64,000 nucleotides of DNA, from assembly GCF_900455735.1 (NCBI RefSeq), contig NZ_UAUI01000003.1, forward strand, positions 1 through 64,000. The letters run 5' to 3'. Positions 1 through 9,434 of this stretch are shown here, piece after piece (position 1 is the first letter of the stretch; every line of letters begins with the position of its first letter). The notes beneath the pieces were generated by a model, which was not told the DNA's origin, did not search any database, and saw only the letters and a program-made list of their open reading frames with translations. The position numbers were made by a program, and so were the translations under genes. Source of the stretch: Rhodococcus wratislaviensis. GTDB lineage: Bacteria; Actinomycetota; Actinomycetes; Mycobacteriales; Mycobacteriaceae.

Positions 1-108
1 GGCGAGTGCGGCTCCCGCCCCGACGGCGCCGAACAGACGTCGTCGGGACACACCCTTGCGCTCGTCCACCGAGGTGGTCGTGTCGGTCGTACCGGTCGGA
101 TCAGTCAT
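1..108 (-). CDS. efeB: EfeB/DyP-type peroxidase, N-terminal fragment (cut by window edge)
   Basis: Only the first 36 codons are in the window. The start is the ATG at 106-108, just after the efeO stop codon (111-113), so the genes are translationally close. The peptide has a twin-arginine signal (SRRRLFGAVGAGAALA), as expected for a haem peroxidase folded in the cytoplasm and exported by Tat. Its place as third gene after efeU and efeO identifies it as EfeB, the dye-decolourising-type peroxidase of the acid-induced ferrous iron uptake system. The catalytic part lies outside the window, so the call rests on the signal peptide and operon position. Confidence 0.8.
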   Translation of the reverse strand, partial: MTDPTGTTDTTTSVDERKGVSRRRLFGAVGAGAALA

Positions 109-110
109 GA

Positions 111-1250
111 TTATGCGCCTGCTACCACGCCTTGAACCTGGCTGACCTCTGCCGAGAGGGCGTCGATCTTGCGCGAGAGTTCTTGGCGCTGTTGTTCGTT
201 GACAGTGTCGTAGAAGACGAACCCGTCACCCTGGCGGTATTGAGCGAGTTCGGCATCGAGGTCCGCGAAACGCTGCGTGATGTTCGCGGCCAGTTCGGGA
301 TTGCGTTCGTCGATGATCGGCTGCAGTGCGGCGACCGCGGCCTGTGAGCCGTCGACGTTGGCCTGGAAGTCCCACAGGTCGGTGTGCGAGAAGATGTCCT
401 CCTCACCGGTGATCTTCGACGTCGAGATCTCGTCGAGCAGACCCTGAGCGTCGCCGGCGATCTTGGTGGGATCGATCGTGTAGTCCTCGGCGTTCACCTG
501 GTCGGCGAGGTACTGGACGTCGACGACGAGCTGGTCGGCGATCGCGTTGGTGTCGGGCTGGGGGCCGGTGACCCACAGATCCTTCTCGAGCCGGTGGAAG
601 CCCGTCCATTCCTGCCCGGGTTCGAGGTCGGCCTCCCGCAGGTCGAGCTTGGGGTCGAGCTCACCGAAGCTCTCGGCCTCGGGCTCGATGCGCTCGTAGT
701 AGGTGCGGGAGACAGGGAAGAGTGCCTTGGCCTGATCGATGTTGCCCGCCTTGACGGCGTCGACGAACTGCTGCGTGGTGTCCTGCAGGGCGACGACCTG
801 ACTGCGGATGTAGCGGCGGTAGCCGTCGGCGGCCTCGGCGAGCTGTCCGCTCTCGTCGGACGCGCTCATCGAGTCGCCGGTGACGGTGAACTCCTGGCGG
901 ATGCCGTCGCCGACCATGCCGGGCTTGCACGCGAGCTGGTAGGTGCCGGCGTCGGGCAGCGACACGATGAGCTGGCGGGTGAGCCCGGGACCGATGTTCT
1001 CGACCTCACCCATCGCCCGGTCGCCCTCGGCGAAGACGTAGAACTCGGTGACCTTGGTGCCGTTGTTCGTGACCTGGAACGTGCTGTTCCCGGTGGTCCC
1101 GGAGTCGGCGCTGACATCGCACGTGTCGTCGTTCGCGGTGACGGTGATGTCGTCGGTGCTCGCGGTCGACTTCTCGGTGCAGCCTGCGAGCGCCAGCGGC
1201 AGCAGAGCGACGGAGGCGAGGGCGAAGCTGGTTCGGCGCGTGGTCTTCAT
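111..1250 (-). CDS. efeO: EfeO iron-binding lipoprotein (cupredoxin + M75 domain)
   Basis: A 379-residue periplasmic or cell-wall lipoprotein of the EfeUOB ferrous iron transporter. The N-terminus is a lipoprotein signal with lipobox LAGC (Cys24). A cupredoxin-like domain follows at about residues 30-130, then the peptidase-M75-like helical domain. That domain carries the HxxE metal motif (HRLE within GFHRLEKDLW). The start was set at the ATG at 1248-1250 because the signal peptide begins there; an in-frame upstream extension is arginine/proline-rich and lacks any domain. It lies 16 bp downstream of efeU and directly upstream of efeB. EfeO is thought to bind iron and pass it to the EfeU permease. 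Confidence 0.93.
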   Translation of the reverse strand: MKTTRRTSFALASVALLPLALAGCTEKSTASTDDITVTANDDTCDVSADSGTTGNSTFQVTNNGTKVTEFYVFAEGDRAMGEVENIGPGLTRQLIVSLPDAGTYQLACKPGMVGDGIRQEFTVTGDSMSASDESGQLAEAADGYRRYIRSQVVALQDTTQQFVDAVKAGNIDQAKALFPVSRTYYERIEPEAESFGELDPKLDLREADLEPGQEWTGFHRLEKDLWVTGPQPDTNAIADQLVVDVQYLADQVNAEDYTIDPTKIAGDAQGLLDEISTSKITGEEDIFSHTDLWDFQANVDGSQAAVAALQPIIDERNPELAANITQRFADLDAELAQYRQGDGFVFYDTVNEQQRQELSRKIDALSAEVSQVQGVVAGA

Positions 1251-1266
1251 GGGCGGAAGTTGCCTT

Positions 1267-2175
1267 TCATGAAACGGTTTCGTCGGGGGCGGGAGAGGCG
1301 GTGCGCTCGGGTGCCGCGGGGGCCGGTGTGGGTGCGGAGACGGGCCGGAGGAACAGGAACAGGACCACGACGACGTACACGACCCAGGCGACGGCCTGCA
1401 GGACCGTCGGGTCGGGTCGGAAGTTGAAGATGCCCGCCAGGACGGTGCCGTACCAGCTGGACGCGTCGTAGCCGTCCGAGATGTCGAAGGCGAGTGCCGA
1501 GCCGCCGGGCAGGACGCCGCCGATCTGCAGGGCATGGATGCCGTACCCGAGGATTCCGGCGGCGACGATGATCAGGAAGATGCCGGTGTATTTGAAGAAT
1601 TTCGCGAAGTCGAGCCGGACGGCGCCGAAGTACAACAGGACCGTCAATATCGCGGCAGCGACGATACCGAGCAGGAGGCCGACGAGGGGCCAGGCGCTAC
1701 CCGCTGTGTTCTCGGCGTACCCGACCATCAGGAGTGCCGTCTCGACGCCTTCCCGGCCGACGGCGAAGAACGCGAGGGTGAGCACCGCGATGGGCCCCGC
1801 GACCAATGCTTTCTCCATGCCCGCCTTGAGGTCGTGCGAGATGGTCCGCGCGGCCTTGCGCATCCACAGCACCATGACGGTGACGATCGCGACCGCGACG
1901 AGGGACGCGACGCCGGCGATGATCTCCGCGGTGAGTCCGGTGACGGTGGACGTTCCGTAGTGGATGACGAGGAAAATCGCCGCCACCATCGCGACGGCGA
2001 TGCCGACGCCGAGCCAGACCCACTTGAGTGCGTCCTTGCGCTCCGCTTTCACGAGGAACGCGGCAAGGATCATGACGACGATGCCTGCCTCGAGGCCCTC
2101 GCGCAGACCGATCAATCCACTGCCGAACAGCTGTGTGGCGATCGACGGCGCGGTCCCTGCGGCGAGGACTGACAT
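1267..2175 (-). CDS. efeU: EfeU ferrous/ferric iron permease (FTR1 family)
   Basis: A 302-residue polytopic membrane protein and the channel subunit of EfeUOB. It has the two diagnostic FTR1 motifs: REGLE at residues 25-29 and REGVE at 141-145, each inside a hydrophobic helix, whose Glu residues bind iron during transport. Several further hydrophobic segments bring the total to about seven. The start is the ATG at 2173-2175, preceded by AGGAG; a longer in-frame extension to 2313 would run through the promoter region and its iron-box-like repeats. It is the first gene of the operon, so the upstream site probably controls efeU, efeO and efeB together. Confidence 0.93.
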   Translation of the reverse strand: MSVLAAGTAPSIATQLFGSGLIGLREGLEAGIVVMILAAFLVKAERKDALKWVWLGVGIAVAMVAAIFLVIHYGTSTVTGLTAEIIAGVASLVAVAIVTVMVLWMRKAARTISHDLKAGMEKALVAGPIAVLTLAFFAVGREGVETALLMVGYAENTAGSAWPLVGLLLGIVAAAILTVLLYFGAVRLDFAKFFKYTGIFLIIVAAGILGYGIHALQIGGVLPGGSALAFDISDGYDASSWYGTVLAGIFNFRPDPTVLQAVAWVVYVVVVLFLFLRPVSAPTPAPAAPERTASPAPDETVS

Positions 2176-2214
2176 GCACACTCCTGGGCGAGGCGGGGTC
2201 GAGCCGAGTGGTCC

Positions 2215-2258
2215 GCAAGGTTGGGTAGGCAACCTTGCGGTAGGCAAGGCGAACCTTA
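2215..2258 (-). promoter_or_regulatory. Candidate DtxR/IdeR iron boxes upstream of efeUOB
   Basis: Two adjacent elements lie 40-83 bp upstream of efeU. One is an inverted repeat, GCAAGGTTG (2215-2223) with CAACCTTGC (2230-2238). The other, read on the minus strand at 2240-2258, is TAAGGTTCGCCTTGCCTAC. It resembles the IdeR/DtxR consensus TTAGGTTAGGCTAACCTAA, with most AGG/CCT contacts kept. Iron-dependent repression of an iron importer is the expected logic. Assignment to IdeR is inferred. Confidence 0.6.
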
Positions 2259-2418
2259 GCCCTGAAGAAAACATACACCGCGCCTGCTTGTCCGAAGAAG
2301 CCCTCACCAGCACTTTTACAACCCTTTACCTTTGGTGTGTTGCCTCGCCGCGACCCGGCGCGGTGCGGGGTCGTCCCGCGTGGCCAAGATCGACGAGTTT
2401 CGTGTGGATGATGGAGAC

Positions 2419-3189
2419 GTGAACCGATATCCCGCGCGGCCGAAACGTCGTTCCCGATGGCCCGGACCGCTGTTCGCTCTTCTCGCGGCGACGGTGGTCG
2501 TGGTTCTCGCCTACGGCGCGTGCTCGCGGGAGCAGCAACCGAGGATCGCGATACCGGAAGGCATCCCACCCGGTCCGGGGGCGGCGACCCCTCCGATCGA
2601 CATCAACGCGCCGGGACGTTCGGCGGATCAGCTGCACCGATGGTCCGCCGGGTTGGCCGACTCGATCGGCGTCGGAAGTACCGCGCTCGAGGCATACGGC
2701 TACGCGGCGACGGTGATGGCCGAGACGAAGCCGGAATGCGGGATCGGGTGGACCACCCTCGCCGGAATCGCGAGCGTGGAGAGCCGGCACGGCACCCACG
2801 CCGGTTCGACGGTCGGGCCCACCGGTCAGGTCACCCCCGAGATCCGGGGCATCCCCCTCGACGGGGGACCCGGTGTCGCCGAAATCCCCGACACCGACGG
2901 CGGGGCGATGGACGGCGACCCGGTGCACGACCGCGCGATGGGTCCGCTGCAGTTCATTCCCGAGACATGGAAGCGGTGGGGTGTCGACGCGAACGGTGAC
3001 GGCGTGGCCGACGCCGACAACATCGACGACGCGGCGCTGACCGCCGCCCGCTACCTGTGTGACCGGGGCGGCGACCTCACCGGTCCGGAGGGCTGGCAGT
3101 CGGCGCTGATGGCCTACAACCTGTCGGGGGAGTACCTCACGCTGGTACGCGACCGGGCGTCCGCCTATTCGGTGGGGGTTCGACCGTAA
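2419..3189 (+). CDS. Membrane-anchored lytic transglycosylase (LpqU-like, SLT_2)
   Basis: A 256-residue protein with a basic N-terminus, a hydrophobic anchor at residues 17-34 and an extracytoplasmic transglycosylase domain. The putative catalytic Glu121 lies in ASVESRHG. The family signature GPLQFIPETWKRWG is followed by an acidic DANGDGVADADN stretch. It should cleave peptidoglycan glycan strands. The GTG at 2419 is chosen because it opens the basic and hydrophobic anchor; the codons upstream have no recognisable sequence. Cys35 follows the anchor (AYGAC), but the -3 Tyr is a poor lipobox, so lipidation is uncertain. The position immediately before eno matches M. tuberculosis lpqU (Rv1022). 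Confidence 0.87.
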   Translation: MNRYPARPKRRSRWPGPLFALLAATVVVVLAYGACSREQQPRIAIPEGIPPGPGAATPPIDINAPGRSADQLHRWSAGLADSIGVGSTALEAYGYAATVMAETKPECGIGWTTLAGIASVESRHGTHAGSTVGPTGQVTPEIRGIPLDGGPGVAEIPDTDGGAMDGDPVHDRAMGPLQFIPETWKRWGVDANGDGVADADNIDDAALTAARYLCDRGGDLTGPEGWQSALMAYNLSGEYLTLVRDRASAYSVGVRP

Positions 3190-3211
3190 TCGGTCCGTCA
3201 CCCCTCCGTGA

Positions 3212-4672
<1,461 letters not shown>

Positions 4673-4705
4673 CGTTCGACAGTCGAGTAAGGGGTGTTGG
4701 GGTAG

Positions 4706-5428
4706 GTGGCACAGCGCGGCAGGCCGCGGTCGTCCGGAGCGAGTCCGGGCGGCCGGGGCTCCGGGCGTGGTGAACGGGCCCGCGGAAACCGGGCGGACGG
4801 CGCTCCCGGAGCGCGGCGCCCCCGCACCACCAAGTCGACGACGCCGGGGGAGGCCGACGGCAAACCGGACGCAGTCGACGGCGCCGACACCGGCAAGGTG
4901 CTCCCCGGCCGCGCCCGCCCGAGACGGGTGGGCGCGGCCGGGGCCGCCCGCGCAATTCGATCCGAGCACACGATCCTCGGGCTGTCGACCGGCCGGGCGC
5001 TCGTCCTCGTCATGGTCGTGCTGCTCCTCGCGCTCACCCTCGCCGTTCCGCTGCGCAACTACCTCACCCAGCGTGGGGAGGCGGATCGTATTGCGGCGGA
5101 ACAGGTTCAGCTCGAGAAGGATCTGCAGGAACTGCGGATACTCGAGGAGCGCTATTCCGACCCCGCCTACATCGAGGCGCAGGCACGCGGTCGGCTCCGG
5201 TGGGTGAAGCCCGGCGACACCCCGTTCCAGGTGCAGCTGCCCGGCGACTACAAGGAACCGGAGAAGCCGGAGGAGAAGGACGCCGAGATGGCAGGCCCCT
5301 GGTACTCCGACCTGTGGAAGACCATTTCAGAACCGCCGGCCGCACCCGAGGTGCAGCCGGCACCGGCTCCGGTGCCCCCCGTGGTGCCGCCGCCCGTACC
5401 GCCAGAACCAGGAGAACCCACCGGGTGA
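4706..5428 (+). CDS. FtsB/DivIC-family septum formation initiator
   Basis: A 240-residue bitopic membrane protein. The first 92 residues are a basic, low-complexity cytoplasmic tail rich in Arg, Gly and Pro. One transmembrane helix spans about 97-116, followed by a short coiled coil (about 122-150) and the DivIC motif YSDPAYIEAQARGRLRWVKPGD. The end is a proline-rich tail. FtsB/DivIC proteins bridge early and late divisome components. The start is GTG at 4706, preceded by GGGGTAG. Its stop overlaps the start of the DUF501 gene (GTGA). The position between eno and DUF501 matches Rv1024. Confidence 0.88.
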   Translation: MAQRGRPRSSGASPGGRGSGRGERARGNRADGAPGARRPRTTKSTTPGEADGKPDAVDGADTGKVLPGRARPRRVGAAGAARAIRSEHTILGLSTGRALVLVMVVLLLALTLAVPLRNYLTQRGEADRIAAEQVQLEKDLQELRILEERYSDPAYIEAQARGRLRWVKPGDTPFQVQLPGDYKEPEKPEEKDAEMAGPWYSDLWKTISEPPAAPEVQPAPAPVPPVVPPPVPPEPGEPTG

Positions 5429-5979
5429 CCACTTCGTCCGACCCGTCCAGCCCCGTGCCGCAGGAAGACCTCGACGCCGTCGCCGCTCAGTTGGGCCGCG
5501 AACCGCGTGGAGTGCTCGAGATCGCGTACCGCAGTCCCGACGGCACGCCGGGCGTCGTGAAGACCGCGCCCAAACTTCCCGACGGAACCCCGTTCCCGAC
5601 GCTGTACTACCTGACTGATCCGCGACTGACCGCGGAGGCCAGCCGGCAGGAGTCCGCGGGAGTGATGCGTGAGATGACCGAGCGTCTCGGGCAGGATCCG
5701 GAGCTTGCGGCCGCGTACCTGCGCGCCCACCAGTCGTATCTCGCCGAGCGCGACGCCATCGAGCCCCTGGGAACGGACTTCACCGGTGGCGGAATGCCCG
5801 AGCGCGTCAAATGCCTGCACGTGCTGATGGCCCACTCGCTGGCGAAGGGGCCCGGCGTCAACCCGCTGGGCGACGAATCGGTGGCCCTCGCCGCGTCCGC
5901 GGCAGGCGGCAAGCTGCGGGGCACCGCGATTCCCGCGGACTGGCCCGGCATCGACGACGTCGAAGGTCCCGAGCAGTGA
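5425..5979 (+). CDS. DUF501 family protein
   Basis: A 184-residue soluble protein of the conserved DUF501 family, function unknown. The family features are GVLEIAYRSPDGTPGVVKT near the N-terminus, then FPTLYYLTDPRLTAEASRQE. The C-terminal part holds RVKCLHVLMAHSLAKGPGVN, whose Cys-His pattern could bind metal. The GTG start overlaps the previous stop by four bases, and its stop overlaps the ppx GTG start. The three genes are therefore translationally coupled. It is the counterpart of Rv1025. The fixed linkage with division and polyphosphate genes is known, but the reason for it is not. Confidence 0.85.
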   Translation: MTTSSDPSSPVPQEDLDAVAAQLGREPRGVLEIAYRSPDGTPGVVKTAPKLPDGTPFPTLYYLTDPRLTAEASRQESAGVMREMTERLGQDPELAAAYLRAHQSYLAERDAIEPLGTDFTGGGMPERVKCLHVLMAHSLAKGPGVNPLGDESVALAASAAGGKLRGTAIPADWPGIDDVEGPEQ

Positions 5980-6920
5980 CGCGCGTCGCCGCCGTCGACT
6001 GCGGCACGAACTCCATCCGCCTGCTCGTCGCCGACGTCGACGAGCACGGCGCACTTCGCGACGTCCGTCGCGAGATGCGCGTCGTTCGGCTGGGCCAGGG
6101 CGTGGACGCCACCGGACGACTGGCACCCGAGGCCATCGAACGCACCCGAGTCGCGTTGAGCGAGTACGCCGGAATGATCGCGGACGCCGGCGCCACCGCC
6201 GTCCGGATGGTGGCCACGTCGGCCACCCGCGACGCGTCCAATCGGGAAGACTTCTTCTCGATGACCCGCGAGGTGCTGGGCGCCGTCATCCCCGGCGCCG
6301 GGGCCGAGGTCATCACCGGCGACGAGGAAGCACGGCTGTCGTTCAACGGGGCAGTCGGGGAACTCGATCCGTCGCAGGGACCGTTCGTGGTCGTGGACCT
6401 CGGCGGCGGTTCCACCGAAGTGGTCCTGGGTGACGAATCCGGCGTCCACGCCGCCTTCTCCACCGACATCGGGTGCGTGCGCATCACGGAGCGCTGCCTC
6501 CACGACGATCCGCCGACACCCGCACAGGTCGAGGAGGCCCGCGCGTTCGCGCAGGAACGCCTGGACGAGGCGTTCGCGCGTGTCCCCGTCGAACAGGCAC
6601 ACACCTGGGTCGGCGTCGCCGGAACGATGACCACCATCGCCGCGCTCGCCGAAGAACTGCCCGAATACGACGCCGAGCGAGTGCACCTGTCCCGCATCCC
6701 GATGCCCCGGCTGCGCGAGGTCTGCAACTCGCTGATCGCCATGACCCACACCGAACGGGCCGCGCTCGGCCCGATGCACCCGGGCCGGGTCGACGTCATC
6801 GGCGGCGGCGCGATCGTGACCCTGACGCTCGCCGACGCATTCGAGAAGAAGGCGGGCATCGACCAACTCGTCGTCAGCGAACACGACATCCTCGACGGAA
6901 TCGCATTGTCGATCGCCTGA
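5976..6920 (+). CDS. ppx: Exopolyphosphatase / pppGpp phosphohydrolase (Ppx/GppA)
   Basis: A 314-residue member of the ASKHA phosphotransferase fold. The N-terminal phosphate loop is AVDCGTNSIRLLVAD, and the second is VVDLGGGSTEVVLGDE. A GVAGTMTTIAAL segment and the C-terminal GGGAIVTLTLA complete the domain. It should hydrolyse terminal phosphates of polyphosphate and perhaps pppGpp. Length equals the short actinobacterial Ppx form, about 310-320 residues and without the extra C-terminal domains of the E. coli enzyme. Translation starts at GTG 5976, which overlaps the DUF501 stop. Gene order matches Rv1026. Confidence 0.92.
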   Translation: MTRVAAVDCGTNSIRLLVADVDEHGALRDVRREMRVVRLGQGVDATGRLAPEAIERTRVALSEYAGMIADAGATAVRMVATSATRDASNREDFFSMTREVLGAVIPGAGAEVITGDEEARLSFNGAVGELDPSQGPFVVVDLGGGSTEVVLGDESGVHAAFSTDIGCVRITERCLHDDPPTPAQVEEARAFAQERLDEAFARVPVEQAHTWVGVAGTMTTIAALAEELPEYDAERVHLSRIPMPRLREVCNSLIAMTHTERAALGPMHPGRVDVIGGGAIVTLTLADAFEKKAGIDQLVVSEHDILDGIALSIA

Positions 6921-6970
6921 GCTAGGGTGATCTGCGCACGGTCGCCGAGCGACACCCTCGGCGACCGGTA

Positions 6971-7047
6971 GCCCCTATAGCCCAATTGGCAGAGGCAGCG
7001 GACTTAAAATCCGCACAGTGTCGGTTCGAGTCCGACTGGGGGCACCA
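6971..7047 (+). tRNA. tRNA with UAA anticodon (Leu-type anticodon, short variable loop)
   Basis: A full cloverleaf can be drawn. The acceptor arms are 6971-6977 and 7037-7043, and the D arm is 6980-6996. The anticodon stem is GCGGA/TCCGC with loop CTTAAAA, giving anticodon TAA at 7005-7007. The T arm is 7020-7036, discriminator A is at 7044 and CCA is encoded at 7045-7047. Total length is 77 nt. The variable loop is only five bases (7015-7019), whereas bacterial tRNA-Leu normally has a long class II variable arm. The anticodon reads UUA, a very rare codon in such GC-rich genomes. Charging identity is therefore uncertain. Confidence 0.9.
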
Positions 7048-7073
7048 TCACTGAGGCGTGCTTCGGCGGCGGC

Positions 7074-7850
7074 TCAGGAAGGTCGGACGAGTTCCGCCCG
7101 CATCTGGGTGAACAGGAACAGTCCGGGGCGTCCGGAGATCTGCTCGTACTCGCGCACGACGTCGTCCATGAACTCCGGCACGGCTGCGTCGTCGAGGTGC
7201 GTGGTCCAGTCGGTGGATCCGACGGTGCACCACCGCGCGAATTCTTCCCGGGAACCGAAATCCCATTCGACGTCGCGCACGACGAGGACGGTGGTGTCGA
7301 GTCCTGCTGCCTTCGCGACGTCGCGGAACTTCTGCGGTTCGATGTGGACGAACGGCGCCGTGAAGTCGGTGAAGAACTCCGCCCATCGCGGGCGCGCCGC
7401 CATGGCCATCAAGACATCTTCGACACTTGTCCGCGGGCTCGCGCACACCATCTGGATGATCACCCGTCCGCCGCCCACGACGCTGCGGGCGATCGCCGCC
7501 AATGCCACCTGCAGGTCGGGGATCCAATGCAGGGCGTTGAACGACACCGCGACGTCGAACTCGCCGTCGAACGGGAGGTCGCGTGCGTCGGCGATACGGA
7601 ACTCGGCGCGGGTGCCGTCCGGCACGACTCTCGATTGTGCCTTCGCGATCATCCGCGGCGACGCGTCCACTCCGACCACCGAACCGCCGGGGAGCCGTTC
7701 GGCGATCCGGAGCGTGACGAATCCGTCGCCGCATCCCACGTCGAGTAGCCGTTCATTTCCCGCGAGGGCGAGTTCCGCGATCGATTGCTCCGCGACGGCG
7801 CGCTGGAGGGCGCCGACATCGGCGTAGCCTTCGCCGTCCCAGTCGACCAT
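7074..7850 (-). CDS. SAM-dependent class I methyltransferase
   Basis: A 258-residue soluble methyltransferase. Motif I (LLDVGCGDGFVTLRIAERL) begins near residue 35. It is followed by VVGVDASPRMIAKAQ and the post-II region DLPFDGEFDVAVSFNALHWIPD. The overall shape is that of the methyltransferase 11/25 and trans-aconitate methyltransferase-like group. The substrate cannot be read from the sequence. It is convergent with the tRNA and lies 12 bp downstream of the next minus-strand gene, so the two are probably co-transcribed. Confidence 0.85.
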   Translation of the reverse strand: MVDWDGEGYADVGALQRAVAEQSIAELALAGNERLLDVGCGDGFVTLRIAERLPGGSVVGVDASPRMIAKAQSRVVPDGTRAEFRIADARDLPFDGEFDVAVSFNALHWIPDLQVALAAIARSVVGGGRVIIQMVCASPRTSVEDVLMAMAARPRWAEFFTDFTAPFVHIEPQKFRDVAKAAGLDTTVLVVRDVEWDFGSREEFARWCTVGSTDWTTHLDDAAVPEFMDDVVREYEQISGRPGLFLFTQMRAELVRPS

Positions 7851-7862
7851 GACGGCCAGGCC

Positions 7863-8234
7863 TCAGGCTCCCTGGTGGTGAGGGCTCGAGTGTGTGCCGC
7901 CGCCGGCCCGCGCGATGGATGCGCGGACGCGGGCCGTGGCCTGCCAGATCTGGGTGCTGTCGTGGACGCTGATAACCGGTATGCCCTGCTCACGGGCGTG
8001 CTGCATGCTCAGCGCGTCCTGGGGTGAGCCGACCCCGTCGAGGACGTCCTCGGTGACGATCGCGCAGAGCGCGGGGCCGTCCATCTTCCGGACGGGCTCG
8101 AGTCCGTGGACCACCATCCACTGCTTGACCATCGCCCAGTGCGACACCTCTTTGTACCGCGTGGGGTTGCCGATGAAGAGAACCCGACGGGAGCGGCGGG
8201 CGCGAGCGATATCGATGTGCGTGACGGTAGCCAT
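7863..8234 (-). CDS. Hypothetical protein with BRCT-like fold pattern
   Basis: A 123-residue protein that I do not assign to a named family. The core RRVLFIGNPTRYKEVSHWAM, then EPVRKMDGPALCAIVTED, then ALSMQHAREQGIPVISVHD, alternates strands and helices. This looks like a BRCT module of the kind seen in DNA ligase and exonuclease proteins, with a C-terminal strand before a conserved position. The start is taken at the ATG 8232-8234 (MATVTHIDIARA); an upstream in-frame extension would run into a palindromic element and is unlikely. It sits just upstream of the methyltransferase gene. Function is unknown. Confidence 0.6.
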   Translation of the reverse strand: MATVTHIDIARARRSRRVLFIGNPTRYKEVSHWAMVKQWMVVHGLEPVRKMDGPALCAIVTEDVLDGVGSPQDALSMQHAREQGIPVISVHDSTQIWQATARVRASIARAGGGTHSSPHHQGA

Positions 8235-8328
8235 GGCGGAGGGTTCCTGTCCGTTGCGGGATTCCGTACTGTCAATCCCCACTCGCAGCGGTTTCGTTAC
8301 GCGTCGGTCCAAGAAGTTCGCCATTCCC

Positions 8329-8380
8329 GCGTACGTGAGTGAGAAAGCGTGCTCGAACACGCTTTGCCGCTCACGTACGC
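8329..8380 (-). terminator. Long hairpin downstream of a secreted-protein gene
   Basis: Inverted repeat with outer arms GCGTACGTGAG (8329-8339) and CTCACGTACGC, and inner arms AAAGCGTG and CACGCTTT around a CTCGAA loop. It starts nine bases after the stop codon of the gene at 8389-8832 and has no clear T-tract. A transcription terminator or mRNA-end structure is likely. Confidence 0.6.
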
Positions 8381-8388
8381 ACGGTCCG

Positions 8389-8832
8389 TCAGCTACCGAA
8401 CGGACTGCCGGACGAGCCTCCGCCGCCCGGTCCCGACGTCTCGGTGACGGTGACGATTGTGGGTTCGACGGTGCCGTTGGTCAGCGGCGGAATGCTTCCC
8501 CACTGCTCGAACGACGGCACGCTCGAGCAGGACCATTGCACCGCGTACTCGCCGGGGTCGACGGTGGCCCGCAGCTCGCCGTCGTCTCCGCCCATCACGA
8601 CGGTCGGGCCCACGGTGGCGGCAGGCAGGGTTCCGTCGACGGGGACGATGTTCATCACGCACACCACTGCCCCGGACACGTCGTACCGGACGTCCATGAC
8701 CACCGCATTCCCGTCGACGCCGATGTCGACCGTGACGTCTTCGGGTGCCGCGGACGCGGAGGGTGCGGCGAGCAGGCCCGCGCCGGCGACAGCGGCGGCG
8801 ATACCTACGGTTCGTGCAATCGTGACCTTCAT
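8389..8832 (-). CDS. Small secreted protein, function unknown
   Basis: A 147-residue protein with a clear Sec signal peptide (MKVTIARTVGIAAAVAGAGL), ending near APSASAA about residue 29. The mature part is acidic and beta-rich, with two cysteines (VVCVMNIVP and VQWSCSS) that could form a disulphide. It ends in a Gly/Ser-rich tail. This resembles the small exported proteins common in mycolate-containing actinobacteria, but I recognise no enzymatic motif. The start at 8830-8832 is chosen because it begins the signal peptide. A long hairpin follows the stop codon. Confidence 0.75.
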   Translation of the reverse strand: MKVTIARTVGIAAAVAGAGLLAAPSASAAPEDVTVDIGVDGNAVVMDVRYDVSGAVVCVMNIVPVDGTLPAATVGPTVVMGGDDGELRATVDPGEYAVQWSCSSVPSFEQWGSIPPLTNGTVEPTIVTVTETSGPGGGGSSGSPFGS

Positions 8833-8999
8833 CGGTGCATCCTTCCGGACTTCTCGGTTGCCGGTTGATACGAGGCAAGAGCCACCCGGGAGTATCGCAC
8901 CTCGAACCCTCATCTGCTGGGATGTGGAAGGTGGAACACTGCTGGTCTGGGAGTTCAGCGTGTCGATCCGACACCCGGTGCATCGAAGGAGACGGCGAA

Positions 9000-9434
9000 G
9001 TGCTCGGACGGAAGAACTACACGAAGGAAGAAATCGATCACGCCGAGGCGTCGATCGCGGAGCAGGTCGCCGCGTACACGTCGCTGACGGGGGCGATTGC
9101 GGGCGAGGTCACGGGCAAGAAGGTCTTCGCCGCACTCGAGGACTTCGAGTCACTGTTCTTCGACAACATGGTCCTGGTGCTGGACCGCTACTTCGTCCAC
9201 CGGGTCCGGGCGGTGACGGGCAAGGACGGGAACCCGCTCAACGAAGTCGAGATCATCGCCGACTCGTTGATGAACAACGACGGCGTCCTGCGCGGCGTCA
9301 GCGTCCTGAAGTACGTCCCCGGCCAGTCCGTTCTGAAGCTCGAGATCGGCGACCGGATCCGCTTGGGCGCCGACGACTTCGAGCGGCTGTCGGCGGCGTT
9401 CTTCGCAGAAGTGCGGTCGCGGTTCCTGACATGA
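9000..9434 (+). CDS. Conserved hypothetical protein (about 144 aa)
   Basis: A soluble 144-residue protein without signal peptide or membrane segment. It contains helix-rich stretches (YTKEEIDHAEASIAEQVAAY) and a later alpha/beta part ending in ADDFERLSAAFFAEVRSRF. No catalytic motif is recognised. The GTG start at 9000 is preceded by AAGGAG at good spacing. Its stop overlaps the start of the phosphoesterase gene (ATGA), so the two are translationally coupled and probably act in one process. The function is unknown. Confidence 0.7.
   Translation: MLGRKNYTKEEIDHAEASIAEQVAAYTSLTGAIAGEVTGKKVFAALEDFESLFFDNMVLVLDRYFVHRVRAVTGKDGNPLNEVEIIADSLMNNDGVLRGVSVLKYVPGQSVLKLEIGDRIRLGADDFERLSAAFFAEVRSRFLT

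Noticed and set aside
8235-8360. In-frame upstream extension of the gene at 7863-8234
   Set aside because: It would translate through the inverted repeat at 8329-8380 and past a good internal ATG; the shorter start is more likely.
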